Positions 25,389 through 34,143 are shown, counted from the stretch's first letter. The stretch: 64,000 bases of DNA from Ohtaekwangia koreensis (GCF_900167975.1 NZ_FUZU01000001.1:2018580-2082579); one strand, 5' to 3'. Numbers and translations are program-made. The notes: generated by a model from the sequence alone, not told the origin.

Positions 25389-26057
25389 ATGAAAGAGATT
25401 TATCTATTGAGCGGTCTTGGTGCCGATGAAAGGGTTTTCAATTATTTAGATTTAGGTGCCTATAAAGCAAATTATATCCGGTGGGCTAATCCTGATCCAG
25501 GCGAAACTATAGTGGAGTATGCACGCAAACTTCTTACTCAGATCAAATCAGAATGTCCAATCCTGGTAGGTGTTTCGTTCGGAGGAATCATCGCTGTAGA
25601 AATTGGTAAGCTTGTCAAAACGGAAAAAATTATACTTATTTCTTCTGCAAAGACCAGTAAAGATATTCCGTTACACTATAAGTTGATGGGTAAAATAAGC
25701 TTTAACAAGCTTATGCCGCAGCGTCATCTTAAAAAAATGCACACTGTGATTGCTTGGTTCTTTAGTGTTTCAGATACAGCTGAACGTGAACTTTTAGAAG
25801 AGATCATTAACGACACAGATGAATGTTTTTTGGAGTGGGCAATTGATCAGATCATAAACTGGGAGAATGAAATAGAGTTGAAGAACGCTGTACTCATTCA
25901 TGGAACCAAGGACAGACTTTTACCAAACGATCATCCGGATTATTCGATTATAGATGGCGGGCATTTTATGATCGTAAACAGGTGTAAAGAAGTCAGCGTC
26001 CTTCTGCACAAGTTGCTCTCTGAAAAAAAGAAAGCGGCCGTAGTAGACAATCATTAA
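25389..26057 (+). CDS. Alpha/beta-fold hydrolase
   Basis: 222 aa, cytoplasmic, no signal peptide. It begins KEIYLLSGLGADERVF, typical of the first strand of small alpha/beta hydrolases. The nucleophile elbow is GVSFGG (Ser near residue 64), the likely acid is Asp in HGTKDRLLP, and the likely histidine is in DGGHFMIVN, giving a complete Ser-Asp-His triad in order. The helical lid region is short. It stands 93 bases before the SDR gene on the same strand. Substrate cannot be predicted; carboxylesterase- or thioesterase-like activity is plausible. Confidence 0.8.
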   Translation: MKEIYLLSGLGADERVFNYLDLGAYKANYIRWANPDPGETIVEYARKLLTQIKSECPILVGVSFGGIIAVEIGKLVKTEKIILISSAKTSKDIPLHYKLMGKISFNKLMPQRHLKKMHTVIAWFFSVSDTAERELLEEIINDTDECFLEWAIDQIINWENEIELKNAVLIHGTKDRLLPNDHPDYSIIDGGHFMIVNRCKEVSVLLHKLLSEKKKAAVVDNH

Positions 26058-26149
26058 ATACTGAAACTGATACCATTTTAAACGAAAATCTCACCATTTT
26101 TCAAGCGCTATAGTGTGCAGGTTTGTATTGTAATTAAACAATATAAACT

Positions 26150-26914
26150 ATGTCAGGTATAACTAAAATAGCATTGGTAACGGGCGGAAGCCGTGGCTTA
26201 GGTAAAAATGCAGCACTAAGTATTGCCAGGAAGGGAATCGATGTTATCATCACCTACAACAACAGAAAAGAAGACGCAGAGTCGGTTGTAAACGAAATCA
26301 AAAGCTTGGGAAGAAACGCTGTCGCACTTCAATTAAATACAGGTGTTGTTAAATCATTTGATCCATTCTCGCAGCAACTTTCTGCTATATTAAAAGAGCA
26401 TTGGAATCGAAACACTTTTGATTTTCTGGTAAACAACGCAGGCATTGACAGCACTGGGCTTATTGCCATGACTACCGAGGAACAGTTCGATGCCTTATGT
26501 AACGTTCATTTTAAAGGAGTATATTTTCTTACACAAAAATTATTGACGTTGCTGGCGGATGGTGGAGGTATAGTTAATTTATCTACTGGCTTGGCTCGCT
26601 TCTCGTTTCCGGGATATAGTGCATATGCTTCCATGAAAGGAGCTGTTGAAACATTTACAAAGTATCTAGCGAAAGAATTAGGCGCGCGTGGTATACGTGC
26701 GAACGCCGTTGCGCCTGGAGCTATCAACACGGATTTTACGAAAGATAGATTTGATGCACACCCGGATTTAAGAGGGATGCTTGCAGCTCAGACGGCACTG
26801 GGAAGAGTAGGGGAGGCCGATGATATTGGAGGTGTGATTGCGTTTCTTTGTACGGATGATGCACGTTGGGTTAATGCGCAGCGTATAGAAGCTTCTGGTG
26901 GAATGTTTTTATAA
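26150..26914 (+). CDS. SDR family NAD(P)-dependent oxidoreductase
   Basis: 254 aa classical short-chain dehydrogenase. Cofactor motif TGGSRGLG (residues ~12-19), structural motif NNAG (~94-97), catalytic Ser in NLSTGLA, Tyr and Lys in YSAYASMKGA, and the PGAI loop after the active site. Length is typical (~250 aa). The early loop after strand two (TYNNRKEDAE) lacks an acidic residue at the end of the strand, which may favour NADP. The downstream DoxX-like gene starts 16 bases after its stop and is probably co-transcribed. Substrate unknown; resembles glucose dehydrogenase/3-oxoacyl reductase-type SDRs. Confidence 0.9.
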   Translation: MSGITKIALVTGGSRGLGKNAALSIARKGIDVIITYNNRKEDAESVVNEIKSLGRNAVALQLNTGVVKSFDPFSQQLSAILKEHWNRNTFDFLVNNAGIDSTGLIAMTTEEQFDALCNVHFKGVYFLTQKLLTLLADGGGIVNLSTGLARFSFPGYSAYASMKGAVETFTKYLAKELGARGIRANAVAPGAINTDFTKDRFDAHPDLRGMLAAQTALGRVGEADDIGGVIAFLCTDDARWVNAQRIEASGGMFL

Positions 26915-26930
26915 ACTTAATTTTTACATC

Positions 26931-27290
26931 ATGACTACTGCACTTAAAATAGCAGATATACTCTTGATACTTTTTGCCACCTATATGGGCATAAAACAAG
27001 GGTGGGCAATGCTGGTAGGTAAGCCGGCAATGATCGAAATGTTTCGGCCCTGGAACCTGGGTCGAACGGCAATGGTGATCCTTGGGTTTTTTGCTGTTTT
27101 AAGTGCAGTGTTTATACTCTTTCCAAAAACATTTCTCTGGGGAAATTATATAGCCGCTGCGGCTATTTTGTTTATCATGATGTTGCAGCTTCAACAACGC
27201 AACCTGAAAGGTTTTGCGATCGAAGTTCCGTTCTTCTTGTTATCACTGGTTATACTTTACCTGCAGCATCCGTTGGCAAAATCCGAGTAA
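26931..27290 (+). CDS. Small four-span membrane protein (DoxX-like)
   Basis: 119 aa using the ATG at 26931; a longer frame from 26898 would overlap the SDR gene and is not favoured. Four hydrophobic segments are visible: ALKIADILLILFATYMGI, TAMVILGFFAVLSAVFILF, NYIAAAAILFIMMLQL and VPFFLLSLVILYLQ. The loop RPWNLGRTAMVILG is consistent with DoxX-like proteins, small membrane proteins often beside oxidoreductases. It sits 16 bases after the SDR gene. Exact role unknown. Confidence 0.65.
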   Translation: MTTALKIADILLILFATYMGIKQGWAMLVGKPAMIEMFRPWNLGRTAMVILGFFAVLSAVFILFPKTFLWGNYIAAAAILFIMMLQLQQRNLKGFAIEVPFFLLSLVILYLQHPLAKSE

Positions 27291-27317
27291 TACAGCCTTG
27301 GTTTATATAGGTATGAA

Positions 27318-27346
27318 TTGATATAGCTTGAAGCCGGCTATATTTG
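27318..27346 (+). promoter_or_regulatory. Promoter of dinB
   Basis: TTG (27318-27320), an 18-base spacer and TATATTTG (27339-27346) match the Bacteroidota pattern fully. Transcription would start near 27351, which rules out a TTG start codon at 27344 and leaves ATG at 27359 or 27368. No LexA-like box was recognised. Confidence 0.65.
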
Positions 27347-27358
27347 CGTTGGCTATTC

Positions 27359-28474
27359 ATGAACTTCATGGAGAATGAACTTACAGTACGGCAACGAAAA
27401 ATTATTCACATTGATATGGATGCTTTCTATGCATCGATAGAGCAACGTGATAATCCACACTATAGAGGCAAGCCGATTGCTGTAGGAGGTTCACCCGAAG
27501 GAAGAGGTGGTGTAGTGGCAACAGCCAGTTATGAGGCTCGCAAGTTTGGGGTGCGATCCGCTATGCCGTCAAAGAGGGCTCAACAACTTTGCCCGGATAT
27601 TATTTTTGTTCGCCCACGGTTCGATGTATATAAAGAAGTGTCTGTTAAGATCAGAGAGATTTTTTATAGATATACTGATCTTATCGAGCCATTATCATTG
27701 GACGAAGCTTTTCTCGATGTTACAGTCGACAAGCAAAATATAGGCTCTGCTATTGAGATCGCTACATTAATCAAGCAGGCGATCAAAGATGAATTACAGT
27801 TAACAGCCTCTGCAGGTGTATCTGTCAATAAATTTATAGCCAAGATTGCTTCGGATATGCAGAAGCCGGACGGCTTGACATTTATAGGTCCTTCGCGCAT
27901 TCACACCTTTATGGAAACACTTGCCGTGGAAAAATTCTTTGGCGTTGGTAAAGTAACAGCAGAGAAAATGAAGAAGATGGGATTACATACAGGTACTGAT
28001 CTGAAGAAACTTACAGAGAATGAACTTGTAAAACATTTCGGTAAAGCTGGTCGGTTCTTTTATAAGATTGTACGCGGGCAAGATGATCGTGACGTACAGC
28101 CACACCGTGAGACTAAATCTGTTGGCGCTGAAGATACATTTGCCTATGATTTGATCGAAATAGACGAGATGAATACGGAGCTTGACAAGCTTGCCGTTGT
28201 GATTAGCAACCGGTTGCAGCGGCATCAACTGAAAGGACGCACCATTACGGTAAAGATAAAGTTCAGTGATTTCAAACAGATCACCAGGAGCCAGTCGGTC
28301 GTGAATGCTATCGATAATCTGGATACCATCGCCTCTATAGCGCGGCAGTTGCTCGCAGCAGCCGACCTGGAAAATAAAAAAGTACGGTTGCTCGGAATAT
28401 CACTTTCTAATTTTGGAGAGATTGTTATCCGGGATAAACCCGATGAAATACAGGATCAGCTGAGATTGTTTTAA
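27359..28474 (+). CDS. dinB: DNA polymerase IV (Y-family translesion polymerase)
   Basis: 371 aa from the ATG at 27359 (27368 is an alternative). The palm motif IDMDAFYASIEQRDNP carries the first catalytic Asp, and SLDEAFLDVT carries the Asp-Glu pair. ATASYEARKFGVRSAMP, the helix-hairpin-helix region (FFGVGKVTAEKMKKMGL ... HFGKAGRFFYKIVRGQDDR) and the little-finger domain follow in normal order. The last residues QDQLRLF match the beta-clamp-binding motif QLxLF. It copies past damaged template bases at low fidelity. It has its own promoter (27318-27346). A homologue of the DNA-damage protein SRAP is encoded 1.1 kb downstream on the other strand. Confidence 0.95.
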   Translation: MNFMENELTVRQRKIIHIDMDAFYASIEQRDNPHYRGKPIAVGGSPEGRGGVVATASYEARKFGVRSAMPSKRAQQLCPDIIFVRPRFDVYKEVSVKIREIFYRYTDLIEPLSLDEAFLDVTVDKQNIGSAIEIATLIKQAIKDELQLTASAGVSVNKFIAKIASDMQKPDGLTFIGPSRIHTFMETLAVEKFFGVGKVTAEKMKKMGLHTGTDLKKLTENELVKHFGKAGRFFYKIVRGQDDRDVQPHRETKSVGAEDTFAYDLIEIDEMNTELDKLAVVISNRLQRHQLKGRTITVKIKFSDFKQITRSQSVVNAIDNLDTIASIARQLLAAADLENKKVRLLGISLSNFGEIVIRDKPDEIQDQLRLF

Positions 28475-28589
28475 AGTATATTTTAGCTGCTTCTTACTAA
28501 TTCACACCTTTCATCGTTATAAATTGCAGAAATAACCTTCAAAACATGACATTTCGTGCGCTTTAACATTCAGTTCCGGCTAAAATCCT

Positions 28590-28597
28590 TATTTTTG
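28590..28597 (+). promoter_or_regulatory. -7 box of the lysine-rich lipoprotein gene
   Basis: TATTTTTG fits TAnnTTTG and lies 17 bases before the ATG at 28615. No TTG was found at the proper -33 distance, so support is partial. Confidence 0.4.
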
Positions 28598-28614
28598 TTT
28601 GAATTACCCTGTTC

Positions 28615-29622
28615 ATGCTGAGGGCATTTTTTGTATTATCTTGTGCTATCCTACTTTTTAGTGCCTGTACACAGCGCGTAATATGCCCTGCGTATCAGAG
28701 TGCTTTCATTTACGATAAAAATGAACTTCGTAAAAAGTTCAGTTATTTCCAGGAAGATTCAACACCTAAAGTATTTACAGCCAGTAAGAATAAGTATTTG
28801 ATCGCGGAGCAGACTTCCTATCGGAAGAAGATTCGGAGTATGCAGACGGTTGAGATGAAGCCCGTTTACGTGAATGTGCCGGATTCATTAAAGCCTGACT
28901 TTGGCATGGATGGAGAAGATGGCGTGGTGCCCGGTGCCGAGCTTGATCTGGCAGCGCGTTCGGTAATCGACAGTATTTATATTGAAGATGTTGAACGTGA
29001 TACTGCCGCTACAGCCGAAGATAGTGTATATGTTATCACAAAGGATAAAGAGATCCGTGTTCTCAAATATGATTTTCCGGATAGCCTCATTTACGATCCT
29101 GCCACCGGAAGATATGTTCCAAAAACTCCAAGGTATATAGTAACGGAAGTTACCTTCAATGTAGAGCAGGATAATTATATGTGGTATCTGCGCGATTACC
29201 TTGTGCTTCCGGATGTGCGACTCGCTAAATTGGGACAAGCAGAACAAAAAGCTGAAGCTGCTAAGAAAGAGAAGAAAGGTTTCTTCGGATTTTTCAAAAA
29301 TATATTCAAGAAGAAAAAGAAAGAAGCTCCAGCAGATTCAACTGCGGTGCCACAAGTTCCTGAGCCCAAAGAAGACGACTTCGATTATGTGGACGAGGAC
29401 GAACAACAAAAGCCCGTTGTACAGGAAGAACAACCTAAAAAGAAAGGATTGTTCTCATTCCTGAAAAAGAAACAAAAGACTTCTACCGATGCTGCAACAA
29501 CTCCTGCTGACGAAAAACCAGCGAAGAAGAAAAAGGAGAAAAAAGCCAGGAAAAAGAAGAAAGATGAACCTGCTATAGAAGAACCTGTAGAGGATGAAAA
29601 GAAAGAGGACGATGGTTTTTAA
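28615..29622 (+). CDS. Lipoprotein with lysine-rich C-terminus
   Basis: 335 aa. Signal peptide with lipobox LFSAC (Cys at residue 18), so it is probably lipid-anchored. It starts with CTQRVICPAYQSAFIYDKNELRKKFSYF; the pattern Cys-x-Q ... Cys-Pro-x-Tyr recurs in the 41-aa lipoprotein at 38528. Residues ~50-200 are an ordinary folded region including FNVEQDNYMWYLRDYLVLPD. Residues ~205-335 are low complexity: Lys-rich blocks (KKEKKGFFGFFKNIFKKKKKE, KKKGLFSFLKKKQK, KKKEKKARKKKKDE) alternate with Asp/Glu-rich linkers. The charged tail might bind peptidoglycan, nucleic acid or membranes, but no function is known to me. Confidence 0.7.
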   Translation: MLRAFFVLSCAILLFSACTQRVICPAYQSAFIYDKNELRKKFSYFQEDSTPKVFTASKNKYLIAEQTSYRKKIRSMQTVEMKPVYVNVPDSLKPDFGMDGEDGVVPGAELDLAARSVIDSIYIEDVERDTAATAEDSVYVITKDKEIRVLKYDFPDSLIYDPATGRYVPKTPRYIVTEVTFNVEQDNYMWYLRDYLVLPDVRLAKLGQAEQKAEAAKKEKKGFFGFFKNIFKKKKKEAPADSTAVPQVPEPKEDDFDYVDEDEQQKPVVQEEQPKKKGLFSFLKKKQKTSTDAATTPADEKPAKKKKEKKARKKKKDEPAIEEPVEDEKKEDDGF

Positions 29623-29625
29623 TCC

Positions 29626-30324
29626 TCAATCAAACAGCGTCAGGTTTCCGAACTGATCTGCAGCAGGCGCTGGCCTGATCAATGAAGGTACATCGGCTGT
29701 TGAATCACTGATGAGCGGTGACACCGAATAGTGATTCATTTTTTCCGCGCTATACGATTTCAAAATTGAAGAAAGGTCACTTTCAGAACTCTCTTTATTA
29801 AGCCATATAGCTTCGTCCTTTCGCGATAAAATCACAGGCATACGATCATATACCGAAGAAACCAATGCGTTGGCTGGCGTGGTAATAATTGTGAAAGTAT
29901 GAAACTCATTGCCATCGGTATCTTCATACTCTTCCCATAATCCTGCAAAGGAAAATATCTCCTGATCCGTACAAATAAAACGATACGGTATAAATGTTTT
30001 CTTTCCAGCCTTTTTCCAGGCATAAAATCCATCGGCAGGAATTATACACCGCGTCTTCATCATCGCTTTCTTTATAGCAGGTTTGTCAGCTATATATTCA
30101 ACGGGTGTATTGATGATCTTTTCACTAAGTGATTTATTCTTCGACCACTCCGGCGATGTGCCCCAATAAAAAGTAGAGACTCCTTGTGGGGAGGAGTTCG
30201 TTATCACCGGCAGCAACTGCGTAGGGCATGCATTGTAGCGGGGTTTAAAAAAATCCGGAACATCAACTGAAAACCTTTCACTGATTTTTTCGGGTGTAGC
30301 GGTGATGCTGTAACGCTCGATCAT
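29626..30324 (-). CDS. SRAP (YedK/HMCES-like) homologue with replaced catalytic residues
   Basis: 232 aa, normal SRAP length. The family fold is clear from PRYNACPTQLLPVI, NTPVEYIADKPAIKKAM, RCIIPADGFYAWKK, FSFAGLWEEY, FTIITTPAN and YDRMPVIL. SRAP proteins crosslink covalently to abasic DNA through Cys2, with Asn75, Glu105 and His160 (E. coli YedK numbering) completing the site. Here the protein begins MIERYSIT, so residue 2 is Ile; the Glu in GFYEW is Ala102; and the His in HDRMP is Tyr159. Only the Asn (N72) is kept. I checked these codons in the nucleotide sequence. Either the protein binds DNA without crosslinking or it has a new function. It is 65 bases downstream of the YheT-like gene on the same strand. 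Confidence 0.85.
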   Translation of the reverse strand: MIERYSITATPEKISERFSVDVPDFFKPRYNACPTQLLPVITNSSPQGVSTFYWGTSPEWSKNKSLSEKIINTPVEYIADKPAIKKAMMKTRCIIPADGFYAWKKAGKKTFIPYRFICTDQEIFSFAGLWEEYEDTDGNEFHTFTIITTPANALVSSVYDRMPVILSRKDEAIWLNKESSESDLSSILKSYSAEKMNHYSVSPLISDSTADVPSLIRPAPAADQFGNLTLFD

Positions 30325-30389
30325 AAATACAGGGTCTTTGAAAGGTGATGCATACAGTTTTGGAAATCTCTATAGTATAAAGATGCAAG

Positions 30390-31385
30390 TTAGTCGTTTA
30401 TGAAATTCATAGCACGCTCTTCACTCCAATATAATCCATTTTTATTGAATTGAGCGAAACCAACGTGTCCGCCATGCGATGGATTCTCAAATTGTACAAC
30501 AGGGTGGTTGGCAAGTAACTTTACCGGATAGCATTCTTCGCTAAGAAACGGATCGTTCTGTGCATTGATGATTAATGTTGGGATTGTGATGTTGCTTAGA
30601 AACTGAAGTGAGCTGCTTTTGCTATAGTATTCTACAGCATTCTGAAATCCATGGATAGGTGCAGTATAGCGATCGTCAAACTCAATTAAGGAAGCAATCT
30701 TATCAATGTCTTTTATATCAAGCTCTTTTCTGAAGGCAGCCTTCGCTATAATTTTTTTCTTGAGGCTCTTTAAAAAACGCTCAGCATATATACGATTGGA
30801 GGGAAGTGATATTTTAATGCAGCTTGTATGCAGGTTAAGGGGCACTGAGAACGTAACCGCCTTTCGTATCTCGGCAGGGGGAGTATGTTCTCCTATATAT
30901 TTAAGTGTCAGGTTGCCGCCAAGGCTGAAGCCTATTAAAGTAATGTCTCTATAGCCTGAGCGGATCGCGTGGTCTACTACACATCCCAAGTCATCGGTAG
31001 CACCACTATGGTAGAAGCGAAGCTGCTGATTCATCTCCTCACTGCAGCCGCGCAAATTCCAGGTCAATACATCGAAGCCATTGGCGAGACACATTTTAGC
31101 CATGCCTTTGATATACCCTCGTTGTGAGTTGCCTTCTAATCCATGAGAAATGATTACCAGTCTAGAGGATCCTTGCTTCAGCCAGTCAAGATCTAAAAAA
31201 TCATGATCCGGAGTTGAAATACGCTCGCGTATATAGGGCTGCAACGTTACCCGCCTTAATAAAGCAGGATATATAGTTTCGAGGTGAGCGTTGAAAAGAA
31301 AGAATGGTGGCTGATAACTCGACAAGGTTGTTACAGTTTGCCAGCTACAATTTTCAAATGACCGAGGTGATGTTCTCCATGCCAC
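30390..31385 (-). CDS. YheT-type alpha/beta hydrolase
   Basis: 331 aa from ATG at 31385; a TTG at 31325, just after the previous stop codon, would give 311 aa and start nearer the conserved YQPPFFLFNAHLETIYPALLRRV. The family signature is present: HGLEGNSQRGYIKGMA, WNLRGCSEE, nucleophile elbow GFSLGGN, acid in NAQNDPFLS and His in HGGHVGF. YheT proteins are cytoplasmic putative esterases of unknown substrate. The gene follows the YfiT-like gene with a 55-base overlap or 5-base gap depending on the start, so it is translationally linked to the TerC-YfiT operon. Confidence 0.85.
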   Translation of the reverse strand: MAWRTSPRSFENCSWQTVTTLSSYQPPFFLFNAHLETIYPALLRRVTLQPYIRERISTPDHDFLDLDWLKQGSSRLVIISHGLEGNSQRGYIKGMAKMCLANGFDVLTWNLRGCSEEMNQQLRFYHSGATDDLGCVVDHAIRSGYRDITLIGFSLGGNLTLKYIGEHTPPAEIRKAVTFSVPLNLHTSCIKISLPSNRIYAERFLKSLKKKIIAKAAFRKELDIKDIDKIASLIEFDDRYTAPIHGFQNAVEYYSKSSSLQFLSNITIPTLIINAQNDPFLSEECYPVKLLANHPVVQFENPSHGGHVGFAQFNKNGLYWSEERAMNFIND

Positions 31386-31858
31386 GCATAGGTGGCAATA
31401 GCCTGATCAAGGCGAATATATTTTTTTGAGTCAGGATGGAAGAATTTTCTTTCCAGATCTTTCTCGGAAAGATCATTCAGCAATACAACCCATTTAGCAT
31501 GCAATGCTTTTAGTAAGGCAATCGAGATGGATGGATCAGCTTGCGTCTCATACGTATCAGCCCATGCTTTCTCATCGTATGCTTTGATTGTAGGAGTCTC
31601 TTCAGTCAATGCCCACTTGATCCGGATATAGGCATTCAAATGACTATCGGGTACATGATGCAATACTTGCCTTGCTGTCCAACCGCCTTCGCGATAAGGA
31701 GTGTTCAGTTGTTGAGCCGAAAGTGTACCAGCTATTTTTTCAAACTGCGCCGGTATAGCTTCGATCCTTTTGATGTTGGCTTTTACCTGGTCAAGTGTAT
31801 AAGATTCTTCGGATTTTTGTTTCCCGATAGGGTAACGAAGTTGTTCATCGCTATTCAT
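31331..31858 (-). CDS. YfiT/DinB-superfamily putative metal-dependent hydrolase or thiol transferase
   Basis: 175 aa. The opening LRYPIGK and the motifs GGWTARQVLHHVPDSHLNAYIRIKWAL and TYAWHGEHHLGHLK are characteristic of YfiT (Bacillus subtilis) relatives. The three metal-ligand histidines are expected in LHHVPDSH and WHGEHHLGH. Homologues include bacillithiol S-transferases, acting on thiol conjugates in the cytoplasm, but this activity is unproven here. This DinB-superfamily fold is unrelated to DNA polymerase IV. Its start overlaps the TerC stop codon by 8 bases, so the two are translationally coupled. Confidence 0.85.
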   Translation of the reverse strand: MNSDEQLRYPIGKQKSEESYTLDQVKANIKRIEAIPAQFEKIAGTLSAQQLNTPYREGGWTARQVLHHVPDSHLNAYIRIKWALTEETPTIKAYDEKAWADTYETQADPSISIALLKALHAKWVVLLNDLSEKDLERKFFHPDSKKYIRLDQAIATYAWHGEHHLGHLKIVAGKL

Positions 31859-32603
31859 GGAATTCTTCTTTGGCTTTCTTTCGCTTCGTTCGGGCTCGGA
31901 TGTTTACCATTTCGATCATCATCGAGAAAACAACAGCAAAGTAAATATAGCCTTTCGGTATATCCTTACCGAGACCCTCCAGAAAAATCATAAAGCCGAT
32001 CAGAATTAAAAATCCTAAGGCCAGTACTTCCATGGATGGATGCTTATGAATGAATTCACTGATCCTGCCTGAGAAGATCATCATAATACCAATGGAAAGC
32101 ACCACGGCAATGATCATGATAAAGATTTCTTTTGTTAATCCCACAGCCGTAAGAATTGAATCGAAGGAGAAGATCACATCCAGCAATATAATCTGAACAA
32201 TGACATTGGTTACGTTAGCCTTCTTGCCGGTGTTCTCGGTATCAAGATCATCTTCGCCTTCCATCTCATGATTGATCTCGCGGGTACTTTTTGCAATCAG
32301 GAACAATCCTCCGAAAATAAGGATGATGTCCTTTCCGCTCATGAAACCATGTTCGCTAATCCAATGAGGCACGAAGAAAAGAGGTTCGGTAAACTTCATT
32401 ACCCACGTTATTGTAAGTAATAAAAGGATGCGGACACCCATCGCCAGCAGAAGACCTATATTTCGCGTACGAGCCCGATGTTCAATAGGTAACTTGTTGG
32501 ATACTATCGATATGAAAATGATGTTATCAATACCTAATACAACTTCAAAAAACGTAAGCGTTAACAAGGCTAACCAAGTTTCCGCGTGGGTGAATATTTC
32601 CAT
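31851..32603 (-). CDS. TerC family integral membrane protein
   Basis: 250 aa with seven or more hydrophobic spans. The first carries FFEVVLGIDNIIFISI, the TerC signature with membrane-embedded Glu and Asp-Asn, and a second copy is in LLDVIFSFDSILTAVGL. TerC relatives are linked to tellurite resistance and metal (Mn2+/Ca2+) export. The loop between the halves is acidic (HEMEGEDDLDTENTG). It is first of a likely TerC-YfiT-YheT operon, with an 8-base overlap to the next gene. Confidence 0.9.
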   Translation of the reverse strand: MEIFTHAETWLALLTLTFFEVVLGIDNIIFISIVSNKLPIEHRARTRNIGLLLAMGVRILLLLTITWVMKFTEPLFFVPHWISEHGFMSGKDIILIFGGLFLIAKSTREINHEMEGEDDLDTENTGKKANVTNVIVQIILLDVIFSFDSILTAVGLTKEIFIMIIAVVLSIGIMMIFSGRISEFIHKHPSMEVLALGFLILIGFMIFLEGLGKDIPKGYIYFAVVFSMMIEMVNIRARTKRKKAKEEFHE

Positions 32604-32722
32604 GCCGAGTATTTCCGGGATTTTTATTTGGCGCTAAAAATAGAATAACTAACGGTATACTCCAAGAGCGGGTTACTGGATACTCACCCCTCATCAAATT
32701 TGAACGAACGCTTTTTAATATA

Positions 32723-32753
32723 AAAGCCGCAAGTATTGCTACTGTGCGGCCTT
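32723..32753 (-). terminator. Terminator of alanine dehydrogenase
   Basis: On the minus strand GCCGCA and TGCGGC pair (32750-32745 with 32731-32726), with inner AGTA/TACT pairing around a TTGC-type loop, followed by TTTTA. It is 18 bases after the ald stop codon. Confidence 0.7.
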
Positions 32754-32770
32754 TAAGATCATTCTATTCG

Positions 32771-33883
32771 CTATAAGAATTTTTTTACGTCTGTATAATG
32801 CAAGTTGAAAGCATCTGCTACAGCTTTATAAACCACTTCACCGCGGATTACATTCAAGCCTAATCGAAGCTCCAGGCTTTCTTCACAGGCCTTTTTCCAT
32901 CCCTGGCTTGCCAAACGGATCGCATAAGGCAGGGTAGCGTTGGTAAGCGCCAGCGTAGAAGTATAAGGCACGGCACCCGGCATGTTTGCAACGCAATAGT
33001 GTACTACATCATCAATGATAAAGGTTGGGTCTTCATGCGTAGTAGGGCGACACGTTTCAATACATCCTCCCTGGTCTACAGCAACATCCACAAGCACAGT
33101 TCCTGGTCTCATGGTTTTAAGCATGTCGCGCGTAATAAGCTTAGGGGCTTTTGCACCAGGAACTAGTACGCCACCTATAATAAGGTCAGCATCTTTAACA
33201 AGCTCACGAATCGTATACTCGTTGGACACCATGGTATGCACATTCTTTGGCATCACATCATCCAGGTAACGAAGACGGTTTAAGTTAAGATCAAGGATCG
33301 TTACATCAGCGCCCATACCGGCTGCGATTTTTGCTGCATTGGCACCAACAACGCCACCTCCCAATACCAACACTTTAGCAGGCTTAACCCCTGGGACACC
33401 GCCAAGTAAAATGCCACGACCCTTTAAAGGTTTCTCAAGATATTTAGCACCTTCCTGTATAGACATTCGTCCGGCTACTTCAGACATCGGCACCAGAAGC
33501 GGTAAGCTTCCGTCAATACGTTCTACGGTTTCATAGGCAAGGCATACCGCACCACTTTCAATCATTGCTTTTGTAAGCGGTTCATAGGATGCGAAATGGA
33601 AGTATGTAAAAACAAGTTGATCTTTTTTGATGAGCTTGTATTCTTGTTCGATCGGTTCCTTTACTTTCATGATCATCTCAGCCTTGCTGAATATTTCAGC
33701 AGCATTGTCAATCAATGTTGCGCCAGCTCTTTGATAGTCTTCATCAAAGAAGCCACTGCCAACACCAGCTGTTTTCTGAACATGTACTGTGTGTCCGCGC
33801 TTTACCAGCTCCTGCGTTCCGGCAGGTGTGAGGGCTACACGGTTTTCATTATTCTTGATTTCTTTCGGTACACCAATGATCAT
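32771..33883 (-). CDS. ald: Alanine dehydrogenase
   Basis: 370 aa, the usual length. It begins MIIGVPKEIKNNENRVALTPAG, the standard AlaDH/PNT N-terminus. The pyruvate-binding region contains Arg15 and Lys74-type residues (NRVALTP, IMKVKEP), the substrate His is in TYFHFAS, and the NAD-binding Rossmann loop is LVLGGGVVGANAAKIAAGMGADVTILD. VDQGGCIETCRPTTHEDP and NMPGAVPYTSTLALTNATLPYA are highly conserved. It interconverts L-alanine and pyruvate with NAD(H) and ammonia in the cytoplasm. Stand-alone gene with its own terminator; a -7 box lies at 33910-33917. Confidence 0.95.
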   Translation of the reverse strand: MIIGVPKEIKNNENRVALTPAGTQELVKRGHTVHVQKTAGVGSGFFDEDYQRAGATLIDNAAEIFSKAEMIMKVKEPIEQEYKLIKKDQLVFTYFHFASYEPLTKAMIESGAVCLAYETVERIDGSLPLLVPMSEVAGRMSIQEGAKYLEKPLKGRGILLGGVPGVKPAKVLVLGGGVVGANAAKIAAGMGADVTILDLNLNRLRYLDDVMPKNVHTMVSNEYTIRELVKDADLIIGGVLVPGAKAPKLITRDMLKTMRPGTVLVDVAVDQGGCIETCRPTTHEDPTFIIDDVVHYCVANMPGAVPYTSTLALTNATLPYAIRLASQGWKKACEESLELRLGLNVIRGEVVYKAVADAFNLHYTDVKKFL

Positions 33884-33909
33884 ATTGTATAGATTGTTAA
33901 AGAACGGTG

Positions 33910-33917
33910 CAAATATA
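33910..33917 (-). promoter_or_regulatory. -7 box of ald
   Basis: On the minus strand TATATTTG fits TAnnTTTG, 26 bases before the ald start codon. No TTG is seen at the right -33 distance, so it is a partial match. Confidence 0.4.
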
Positions 33918-34083
33918 CAGTGGCATCAAGTATGAAAAAGGAGTGTGTGAAAGATGATTTTTATTCGAAATAAATTGTTGTAAAGAAGATAATCATTCAT
34001 GTAAAATTCCGGTGAAAGAGTTTTTGCGAAATAAAATTTGTATAGCACATTTTTTAAATGATGTCCTGCAATCGTTGGTGCTT

Positions 34084-34112
34084 TTGAAACGTAAAACTAT
34101 TCCCTATTTTTG
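34084..34112 (+). promoter_or_regulatory. Promoter of the E1 fusion gene
   Basis: TTG (34084-34086), 18-base spacer, TATTTTTG (34105-34112). The implied start near 34117 leaves ~27 bases before the TTG start codon at 34144, which supports that unusual start; the frame has a stop codon at 34111 and no upstream ATG. Confidence 0.65.
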
Positions 34113-34143
34113 AAGTCAACAGGTTTTACCAAATCCGGATATT

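Noticed and set aside
26898-26930. Upstream extension of the DoxX-like gene
   Set aside because: It would overlap the SDR gene and add a non-membrane prefix; the ATG at 26931 starts just before the first span.
31331-31858. Naming this DinB-superfamily gene as a DNA repair gene
   Set aside because: The YfiT/DinB superfamily of metal-dependent proteins is unrelated to DNA polymerase IV; the name is only historical.
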